Shown: piece by piece, positions 56,439 through 64,000 of the stretch
How the letters are laid out: every line of letters begins with the position of its first letter
How positions within the stretch are numbered: position 1 is the first letter of the stretch
Origin: Chenopodium formosanum
Taxonomy: Eukaryota; Streptophyta; Magnoliopsida; Caryophyllales; Amaranthaceae
Reading direction: 5' to 3'
Length of the DNA: 64,000 nt
Assembly: GCA_024500155.1 (NCBI GenBank)
Contig: CM044856.1
Span: 49,786,303 to 49,850,302, forward strand
The notes under the pieces: model-generated
Databases searched by the model: none
The model's input: only the letters and a program-made list of their open reading frames with translations
What the model was told of the DNA's origin: nothing
Translations under genes and position numbers: made by a program

Positions 56439-58736
56439 AACTCCCCCAAGCTAACCTTTTACTCGTCCTCGAGCAAATTAACATGAAACACGGGAGAAGG
56501 AGAATGATTTATTCAAACAAAGCTAACACGCTAAAGGCGACAAGAATGTACACTAACTCACTTTCGTAGGAATCACGGTCACTTTTAGCAACTAATGACA
56601 AGCCTTTTAAACCCCTAGATCGCCCTAGAGGACGAGTGTGCTCTCGTGAGGGTGTCCTAAGAGTTTAACCCACAACTCTAAATAAAAACCAAGGCAAGGC
56701 AATAAAAAGAAAAGAAAAAGAAACATAAAACGAGAAAGAAAAACACAAGTTCATATTTGGACAAGAGATAGGAACAAACACCAATGAATGCGAACCTTTC
56801 CAAATAGACAAATGTATGCACGTTCTAAGATGTCAATGGTTGATTGAAACATAACATATGCTAAGCATAGAGAACTAATGAGGACTCAATCCACCCTAGC
56901 CCCAACCAATCGGGCCGCGTTCTCTCCACTAGCTTCAAATCAACCCTTAAGCTAGCTTCTCATGATTCCACGAAGGAATCGGAAAAAGATAAAGAAATGA
57001 AAAACTTTGAGAAGGTAATCCCGACATCTCAACTATGCATACTCTCTCCATAGGTTTGAAGTCTATCTCCCTCCACCGTTCTTTGACTTAACCAAACTAA
57101 AGTCTAAGGGTCTTTTATTTGGTTGTAACGTAAGGCTAAGGGTTAAGGCGGGGTAAAATTTTGAAAATTTTGGTGATATTTCCTAAGTGAAGCAAAAGAG
57201 TGGCCTACTCTCAAAAACAAGCTCAAGAATTCACAAAATATCAAACAAAAATACCAATAATGCCAACTCCCACAAGCTTACTCAACACTAACACACAATA
57301 TATACAAAAAAAATGAAGGAACGCTCCCCCCCCCCAAGCTTGAACGAAGCATTGTCCTCAATGCTTAAACAAGGGAAGAAAACGAAACCAAACTAAAATA
57401 TATTTGTGTTTTTTGTTTCTTTTATTTATTTATTTTTTTTTTATTTTTTTATTTTTTTTTTGTGTCCTTGCCTTTTTCTAACCATGGATGGCTTTTTCTT
57501 GAAACTTCATTTGATTTTCTTGAATTGCATCTTTCTTCTCGAACTTTTTGCATATTCTTTTCAAGCTCAACTTTCAAATACCGTACTTAAACCAATTCAC
57601 AAAGTTTTATTGCTCATGATCAACACTCTCAAAACTCAAACCTCACATGCTATGCTTCACTAACTAAAAGGGTTGGTAAACATAGACCATTGGGTTTGTA
57701 ATGCGGTTTAAACAAGAGCGGGAAACATTAGGCTCAAATTGGTTAACAAGTAGGTTGATGCAAAATAGAAAATCAAATTTGTAACAAATTAAAAAGAAGA
57801 TAAAGTAAAATGAGAAAAGGTGCCCTTTTCCTCCCCTAGAGAGGCCCGGTCACGATCTTGGGAGCTAGAGGTCAAAACAAGGATTAAGACATGCATAGTA
57901 AAGGATCCTAAATAGCCGCTCAACAAGGTGATGAAGGCTAGAACAAATGAAGCTCGCAAGGGATTATAACCAAACAAATACCAACCAAGGGTTTCAAATC
58001 CACTATAGAGAGCAACTCCATCTTACCACATTCCCGTGAACTATGGCTTCATGGACCCCTAAAAGTTCTTAAACCGGCTACCTTAGCATATAGTATCCTA
58101 GAGTCAACCAATGACGCTCTCAAACCGTGCATACATTTACCACTTAGGAAGAAAAACATTCAAGGATTCAAGTCCCAAAACAAAATGTCCAAAATAAGAA
58201 CAAACAAAACACATTTTGCCAAAATTACCTTGAAAATAAACCAAAATCTTTTTGGAATTTTCAAAATATAAGAAAAGACATGTAAATGCATATACTCAAG
58301 TGCATGGCAAAAATGAATCAACATCCCACCAAAGCATGATAGAATACCCTCCCCCAAGCTTGAATGAGAAAATATATTCAAACATAAACTAAATAATCCA
58401 TGGGAGGGGACAAGAAATAAATCAACCCAACAAACCACACATGTCCAACGAGTCACCAACCATTAGAGAAAGAGCTAGGAAAGATGTTACCGGATATTGG
58501 TGGATGTAAATTTCCCGCAAATAAACCAATTTAACCTTTCAAAGCCGATTTCCTCTTGAATTGAATCTCGATTTCCATATGCTAGCAAAAATAGGCATCA
58601 AACTTCCTTGATTCTTGATCCAAACAATGCATTAGTGTATATCAAGTCATGTACCTAGCAAAAGGCACACAAACATTTCCATGAGAGAAAATCTAATCTA
58701 AAAAGAAAAGAAAATGAAAGCAATAAAAACCTCGGG
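56439..58736 (-). other. LARD-2 non-coding 3' region
   Basis: Homologous to 9920-12268 of LARD-1. No conserved coding frame is seen. AAGCTTGGGGG-type words (minus strand) occur near 56443-56455, 57334-57345 and 58350-58362. The one next to the LTR serves as PPT. Confidence 0.7.
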
Positions 58737-60512
58737 TTACTTCCCGAGAAAGGCTTGTTTAACGTCCAAGCGAGACCGCTCTAGTAAATAATATTGCAAC
58801 GAACGGAAGAGCTTATCAAATGCGCTACTACACATCCCATATGATAACAAGTAGGCAAATGACGGGAGGAGGACGTGCAACAAGATTATTGCACGTAAAT
58901 GAGGAGGAAGATGCCAAAAGAAAGAAGAAAAATCAAAAGTGAAATCAAGAAAATAAGAAGAGAAAGAAGAAGAAAAATAAGGAAAAGAATAAAAAGGCAA
59001 AACCTCCTCAAAATCTTTTTGGGTGGCACAATCACCCATTTCCTCAATAATAGGAGGATGGAAAGGAAAAGTCTCATCAAACAAGAGAGGGTCCTCAATA
59101 GGCTCTTTGACAAAAGAAGGGAGGAACATGGAATAGTAGGAGATGCGGTCAAATTTCCTTGAGAAAGGGACATGAGGAAGGGGAGGATAAACAATGGTCT
59201 CACAAAGCCTCACATCACCAATGAGGGCATGAAAATCAATCATAGAATCCTCAAAAGAACACTCATGACTCACATCTCCCTCAAACAAAAACTCTCCAAT
59301 AGAAACAACCTCATCCTCCTCTCTATCACAACGATGAACAACAACTCCCTCAAGATCCTCAAAGCCTAGAGTCTCTAAACCATGCATGAAAGGATAAAGG
59401 TTTCTCTCAAATTCATCCCTTTCCCATGAAGCATTGCCAATGAACTCTTTCAAGAGGCTATAATGATTTGTTACACCTTCAATGAACATACTAGCCATAA
59501 CCTCAAATGAGTCCAAAGACTCATGGATAGAAGGGTCACAAACATGCAAGGTAGACTCATCAAGATGGGGAAGGGGGTTGGAAACCTCAAAATCGATATT
59601 TTCTTCATTAGAAACTCTTCCACCATCACTCAAGGGACTTTCAATCTCTCTTAATTGCTCAAACTCATCATCATCATCCTCATGGAATCCCTCATTCAAA
59701 ATTGAAGATGGCTCACTCACATCCTCACCAAGGGAAGCTCTCAAAGGGGGTAAATAAGGGGAAGGATGGCATTCAAGCTCAAATGGGAAATGAAAGGGAT
59801 CAAAATCCTCAAAAATCCCCTCATCATAAGAAAATCTCCCCTCAACTTCACACCCTTGGCCCACATCATTCTCAAAAACACTCTCACACTCCAAGTGAGG
59901 TGCCTCACATCCATTTACATCAACCAAATCACTCATCACTTGGGCAAGCCTCACTTCTCTCAATTTTTGTTCCTCTTGAAGCTCTTGGAGTTGTTGGGTG
60001 AGATATTGCATTTGAGAAAGAATTTGGGCTTCAATGTTATTGGGTTGAGGTTCATGATCACAGTCAAATTGCTCATCATCAAAATTAGCACAAACCTCAT
60101 CAAAATGAGCATAAGGGGGAAAGGTGTCAATTTGCATACTTGGATTATCACTAGGCACATAAGAAGTATCAAGAGAATTCATGCAAAAATTAAAAGAATC
60201 TTGGCATTGAGAATCAAAGTAAGAAACATGAGATTCTCTATCTAAAGAATCCTTAGCAAGCCATGTGAAGAAATCCCACGCATCATGCATCGACAAATGA
60301 TAAAATCTACCATTATTCATGTCCTCAACCATTCCCCTAGTATACTCATTCAATCCCCAATAAGCTATACCACAAGCATCACTAAGAGAACACCCATGGT
60401 AACTAAGAAAACCATCAAGTCTTTCAAAGTAAGCATAGAAGGGTTCACCATCAAATTGAGGAAAAGATAAGCATGCCATTTTTATACAAAGAACAAAGAA
60501 AAGCAAACACAA
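58737..60512 (-). CDS. LARD ORF, 591 aa, gag-like N-terminus, unknown function
   Basis: This is the only gene of LARD-2 and is fully open. The Met of MACLSFPQFDGEPF (60479) is a likely start; an upstream Met is at 60512. Residues 12-110 look like the Athila Gag core (YFERLDGF, GLNEYTRGMVEDMNNG, HDAWDFFTWLAKDS). About residues 165-195 form a Gln/Leu/Glu-rich coiled-coil-like stretch (LTQQLQELQEEQKL). Residues 200-500 are acidic and Ser/Pro-rich (DDDDEFEQLREIESPLS). The tail is Phe/Ser-rich and hydrophobic (SFPYFSSSFSSYFLDFTFDF), ending DVKQAFLGK. No CCHC knuckle, protease or polymerase motif is seen. The LARD-1 homologue is clearly similar over all 480 shared codons. A particle protein lacking polymerase is the best guess; nothing proves it. 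Confidence 0.75.
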   Translation of the reverse strand: MCLLFFVLCIKMACLSFPQFDGEPFYAYFERLDGFLSYHGCSLSDACGIAYWGLNEYTRGMVEDMNNGRFYHLSMHDAWDFFTWLAKDSLDRESHVSYFDSQCQDSFNFCMNSLDTSYVPSDNPSMQIDTFPPYAHFDEVCANFDDEQFDCDHEPQPNNIEAQILSQMQYLTQQLQELQEEQKLREVRLAQVMSDLVDVNGCEAPHLECESVFENDVGQGCEVEGRFSYDEGIFEDFDPFHFPFELECHPSPYLPPLRASLGEDVSEPSSILNEGFHEDDDDEFEQLREIESPLSDGGRVSNEENIDFEVSNPLPHLDESTLHVCDPSIHESLDSFEVMASMFIEGVTNHYSLLKEFIGNASWERDEFERNLYPFMHGLETLGFEDLEGVVVHRCDREEDEVVSIGEFLFEGDVSHECSFEDSMIDFHALIGDVRLCETIVYPPLPHVPFSRKFDRISYYSMFLPSFVKEPIEDPLLFDETFPFHPPIIEEMGDCATQKDFEEVLPFYSFPYFSSSFSSYFLDFTFDFSSFFWHLPPHLRAIILLHVLLPSFAYLLSYGMCSSAFDKLFRSLQYYLLERSRLDVKQAFLGK

Positions 60513-60571
60513 ATAAAATTATATACAAGAACCTAGCTAATCTAATCAACACAAATTAATGAACGCCTTAG

Positions 60572-60589
60572 TCCCCGGAAACGGCGCCA
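60572..60589 (-). promoter_or_regulatory. LARD-2 primer-binding site (tRNA-Asp type)
   Basis: The minus strand reads TGGCGCCGTTTCCGGGGA, five bases after the LTR, with one mismatch to the Athila-type tRNA-Asp PBS. Confidence 0.88.
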
Positions 60590-60594
60590 AAATT

Positions 60595-62263
60595 TGATCG
60601 AGGTTAAGATAGTGTCGTTAGTCTACTAACCCTAATCAAACTTACAATTTATAATACCTAAACTACCCTAATACGAGTATAGGGGTAAGTAAAGGGTCGA
60701 ACCCAAAAGGACTAAGTGTATCAATCTATGCTAATTAGACTACTAGGAAAGCTTGTGAGGTAAAGAGAGGTTCAACTAACACTACTAAGAGCAAATAACT
60801 AAAACTAGGGAAAGTGGAATCCAATTACATCAACGCATTCAACAACATCAAACAATTAGATGAAAATGACCTCAATTAGGACGATTAACACATTTAACTC
60901 ACTCTCGCGCAATTAAGCATGTTAATTATCCTACTAAACTAATTCACTCTCGTGCAACTAGCCTAGCAAAGGTATGGAAGAATTTAGACCCTCAAACAAC
61001 TCACTTTCGCACAATTGATTGAAAGCACGATTAAGAACATAGAATAAATTAGCTAGAATGAATCTAATCCATAAAAGCATCATCCATACACAATAATCAA
61101 GAAACAATTCCATACTAACCACAATCAATCATTAAATTAATTAACATAACCTTCATCCATTTCCCTAGAACAAACCTAAACTAACATGGTGAACAAAAAC
61201 AAGGAAAACAAGGTAAAATAATAATAAAAGCAAGAATCAACCACTAAACTAATTAATCTACTCAAATAAACAAATAAATAAACGAAAACAATAATAAATG
61301 AAAGCAATAAAGGTGAGAGAAAGTTAGGAAGACTCATTGAATTTATGAGAGGAAAAATCCACAAATTTGCTTTTTCAAAATCTCAAAAACTCCATGAAAA
61401 ATCCAAGCTTTCTCTCTCTAAACTACTCCTAAACTAGAGAGAGAAACTCCTAATCTAACCCTAAGAGAGAGAAGCTCTGCTAAACTAACTAAGAAAATAG
61501 CATAATAGATCCCCCCCCCCCTTTTTTACAAAGAGTCTCGTCTATATATATGTGGCTCCACACAAAAGAAAGAGACTTGGACAACAAGGCGCAAATAAAT
61601 CGTAAACCCAGTCGTGCGCGCCCGCACATGAGTCCTGTGCGCCCGCACACAATGTGTGTGCGCCCTCTCATCGTAGTGTGCGGCCGCAACTTTGTGGGTA
61701 CGGGGAAAATGAGCGCGGCCGCACATGAGTCATGCGCGCCCGCGCAAAGGTGTGTGCGCCCGCACAGCGGTCGCGCATAGGGTCGCGCAAACTCTCTGGT
61801 TTCTCTATTTCTTCAGTCTGGCTGTGCGGGTTCTGACAGGGCTGCGCGCCCGCACAGCCTCACATGTGCGCCCGCGCATAAGCCGCACAGCACCCCGCAC
61901 ACAACAGATAACTTGGCTTCTTGATATCCTCTTTCTTTCGGCGCATAATTCCTACAAAACCAAAGCATGGAGATCAAAATAAAAACAAAGCGAGAAGACT
62001 AAGAAAAGGGAAGATAAGGGAGAAAAGGAAAGAGGAAGCAAAACTAAGTAAAAATGCTCAGAAAAAGGGCCAAACAAGCGCAAATGAGGAGAAAATCCTT
62101 AGAGAAAAAGGATAAAAGAGTGGCAAAAATACTCAAAATAGAGAACGAATAAGGAAAATAAGAAAATACAAGAAATAAAGGATAAAAAGGGTTAAATTAT
62201 TGGAAAATAAGCCGGAAAACGACTCAATAAACCCCCTAAAAGTGACATAAAAGTCACTTATCA
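60595..62263 (-). repeat. LARD-2 5' LTR
   Basis: The second 1669-bp copy, TGATAAGTGAC to CTCGATCA on the minus strand. Differences to the other copy include the length of a C run near 61511-61520 and small changes near 60751, 60824 and 61058. Confidence 0.9.
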
Positions 62264-62268
62264 CCAAC

Positions 62269-63198
62269 CTATGTTCCCGGGATGTCCTTAAAAAGTTTCC
62301 ATACGTTCATTTCAACTTTTGTTTTCTTAAACTGCTTGACGATATAATTGTCTTCAATGATAGGTTTGGGAACTTGATGTGTGGTTGGTATGGGTTGTGT
62401 TGAAACGGGAGGTTACATTCTCCCGGATCTTGTGAGTACGTCTATTGATGAGTCTTCTTCAGCCTAAAAGTCATCCATGGTGTATGACACAAAAGGTGGA
62501 GATCCTACTATGTCTTTTAAATAGACGTCTTCTTTATCACAATCCGAAACTCCATTAATATTTGCATCCTCTTCTTGTGGAACTTGGACTAGTTTTTTTT
62601 CATCAATAATTTTCTGAATTAAATCCTTAAATTTAAAACAGTTTTTGATGGTGTGACCCCCATATTGATGATACTGACAGTAATATCTATCTGTCCTTTT
62701 CAACGATTCGAATGGTCTCGGTTCATGAGGTTTTATCTCGCCACTCTCGGAGAGCATTTCGAACATTTGTACATATGGGATCCCAATTTGAGTGTAGAGT
62801 CTATTACTCTTCTTGGGCTTTTCGGTGACTTGTAGAGGAAAACGCTTTGCCTCATAATTCGTTCCCATGGGTGTGAATTCTCTCTTAGGTTCATCTTTCC
62901 GGAGTAAAACCTCGTCGTATTTCTTCTGAAGTTCCTTTATAGCCTTGGGAGTTTCACGTAGCAAATGCGATCCTTCCATCATAGACAATGTGAGCGATTG
63001 TATGTCTTCTTTACTTGCTGGTTCTAGAAGGCTATTCATGGCATCAAAGAAGATCTCCTCCTCTTCTTCGATGGCATGGATTTCTTTGATAGGTTCAATG
63101 AGAGACGAGGGGTCGACCTCGTTTTCCTCATCAGAGATAGCCAAGGCATGAGCGAGTGGTGCATTATCAATACTTGGCTTCTTACTGGCAGGGGGCAA
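62269..63198 (-). pseudogene. Tat Gag distal part with second zinc-like module
   Basis: The open part (62464-63198) holds an acidic Gln/Glu region and then RLYTQIGIPYVQMFEMLSES, followed by YYCQYHQYGGHTIKNCFKFK and DLIQKIIDEKKL. This repeats the module at the end of the upstream frame. After a stop at 62464 the trace continues toward FKKTKVEMNVWKLFKDIP and the sequence interrupted by LARD-2 at 62263. Reading on into the protease needs a frame change near 62280. Confidence 0.7.
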
Positions 63199-63246
63199 TG
63201 GCAGCTTATTGTTGTCGATTAAGTCTTGGATAGCTTCCTTAAGCTT

Positions 63247-63738
63247 CTAACAGTTTTCAGTGAGATGGCCCCTACCTTGGTGGTACTTGCAGTGTGCATT
63301 GGGGTTCCAATTAGCCGACCTCTTTTCGATTGGTGGGTCCCCAAATGGTCCAATATGAGTTATAAGACCTTTTGGATTTAATCGATCAAATGCAGTGTCA
63401 TAACTCATGCCAATACGAGTAAAGTTCCTTCTAAATGGTTTCTTTTGTCCTTGATTATTCATAGCAAGGACTTCGCCTAGGTTAAAATTGCTAACGTTGT
63501 TTGAGTGGGTGGTTTTGGAAGAAGAAGGATTGTTGTTCTTCTTTTCTTTCCAGCCACTATTGGAGTTATTGTTGGCAGCTTTTAACTTAGCCAGGTCATC
63601 TTCAATATTGATCCCAATGTCGTAGACGGCCTTGAAAGTATGGAGATTGTTTTGATACTTGAGATGCTTGGAGTACTTTTCTTGAAGGTTTTTGATGAAC
63701 AATCTTACAGACTCTTTTTCACTTGGCACCTCAATCAT
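63247..63738 (-). pseudogene. Tat Gag middle part with first zinc-like module
   Basis: The Gag core is visible as EKESVRLFIKNLQEKY and AVYDIGINIEDDLAKLK. It is followed by a basic Asn/Ser-rich linker and NFTRIGMSYDTAFDRL, then HCKYHQGRGHLTENC. A TAG follows the last Cys (near 63247), and the frame then continues as KLKEAIQDLIDNNKL into the next part. Confidence 0.82.
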
Positions 63739-63750
63739 CTTAGCTGAGGT

Positions 63751-63996
63751 TTATCTCCATTTGTTAAAGAAAGAGGTGAAGCCTTCGTTCTCTTTCTGCT
63801 TGAGGATTTCAAGCTCCCTATGGTCAGTCTCAACTTGAATGTTGCATTTGTATCTATCAACGAAAGCATTTGCTATGGACTTCCAAGTGGAGGTCTTTTC
63901 TTTCTTGAGAGAAAAGAACCATTGTTGCCAAACGGTCTTGAGAGATAGTGAGAACAGAGAGGGGAAAACCTTCTCATCGATACTCTTAATACTCAT
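63751..63996 (-). pseudogene. Tat Gag proximal part, cut by the window edge
   Basis: This contains FPSLFSLSLKTVWQQWFFSL, then TWKSIANAFVDRYKCN and ENEGFTSFFNKWR, the usual retrotransposon Gag core. A TAA near 63751 separates it in frame from the next part. The N-terminus and the 5' LTR lie beyond 64000. Confidence 0.82.
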
Positions 63997-64000
63997 TATT

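Larger units (their letters stand above)
54770..62263 (-). mobile_element. LARD-2: non-autonomous LTR element with intact ORF
   Basis: This is a 7494-bp insertion in the Tat element, just upstream of the protease. Both LTRs are 1669 bp (60595-62263 and 54770-56438). The flanks are CAAAC (54765-54769) and CCAAC (62264-62268), a TSD with one mismatch. A tRNA-Asp-type PBS follows the right LTR and a PPT precedes the left one. The only gene is the 591-codon ORF; no polymerase or integrase is present. The LTR ends, ORF and 3' region are shared with LARD-1 (3847-14826), but the LTR middles differ. LTR differences are few (about 1% by eye), so it is younger than LARD-1. Confidence 0.9.
40476..64000 (-). 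mobile_element. Large Tat-lineage gypsy element with an antisense gene (partial)
   Basis: Reading right to left: gag (63996-62269), protease (54640-54288), linker, reverse transcriptase, RNase H, archaeal-type RNase H and integrase (51639-47286), the post-pol word (47262-47219), two antisense genes (43592-46754), PPT and a truncated 3' LTR (41936-40476). The second RNase H defines the Tat lineage among plant gypsy elements, and antisense extra ORFs between pol and the 3' LTR are known there. The 5' LTR is outside the window. Three later insertions are resolved by TSDs (CACTA, LARD-2 and a solo LTR). All coding parts have stops. Confidence 0.85.

Noticed and set aside
1..64000. tRNA, rRNA or snRNA genes
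   Set aside because: Only short tRNA-complementary primer-binding sites were seen; no cloverleaf or rRNA core could be recognised.

Overview
The window is nuclear DNA from a flowering plant, probably a eudicot; the species cannot be fixed from the sequence. It is AT-rich, contains no bacterial-type genes, and I found no intact single-copy host gene. It is a nest of transposable elements, most of them decayed. Several insertions could be placed to the base because the target-site duplications (TSDs) and, in three cases, the interrupted reading frame of the host element are still visible.

Left part (1-18778): a deletion derivative of a Tat-lineage Ty3/gypsy element on the minus strand. Its 5' LTR (3210-3846 plus 14832-16312) was split by an 11-kb LTR element, called LARD-1 here (3847-14826, TSD AAACC). 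LARD-1 carries one long ORF of unknown function, itself broken by a solo LTR (6773-8471). Next come a 953-bp element whose two LTR-like arms are inverted (16579-17531, TSD CACAC) and an AT-rich LTR-like stretch (17776-18778).

Middle part (18779 to about 33840): an old Mutator-like (MULE-type) region. It holds a plus-strand ULP1/C48 cysteine-protease pseudogene (18780-21437), a convergent FAR1/FRS-type transposase pseudogene (30724 down to 22185) and a small coiled-coil gene (32235-31959). Its non-coding parts are full of a degenerate TATCCTCTATT-like word that switches strand from block to block. A young gypsy element with a large internal pol deletion (22837-27800, TSD CTATG, two 720-bp LTRs) sits inside the transposase gene.

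Right-centre (about 33840-40475): an Athila-lineage gypsy element on the minus strand. Gag and protease remain, reverse transcriptase and integrase are missing, and gag is split by a solo Tat-type LTR (36663-38589, TSD GTGAC).

Right part (40476-64000): a large Tat-lineage gypsy element on the minus strand that runs off the right edge. Its order from right to left is gag, protease, reverse transcriptase, RNase H, a second archaeal-type RNase H and integrase, then an antisense plant-mobile-domain (PMD) gene with introns (43592-46008), a second small antisense ORF, a PPT and a truncated 3' LTR. It was hit by a CACTA element (51643-54284, TSD CCT), by LARD-2 (54770-62263, which keeps a 591-codon ORF open) and by a 487-bp solo LTR (46145-46631, TSD GAAAC). 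The most unusual items are the LARD family ORF, the strand-alternating repeat blocks of the MULE region, the inverted-LTR element, and the LTR-like inverted repeat that places a promoter-like sequence in front of the antisense PMD gene.
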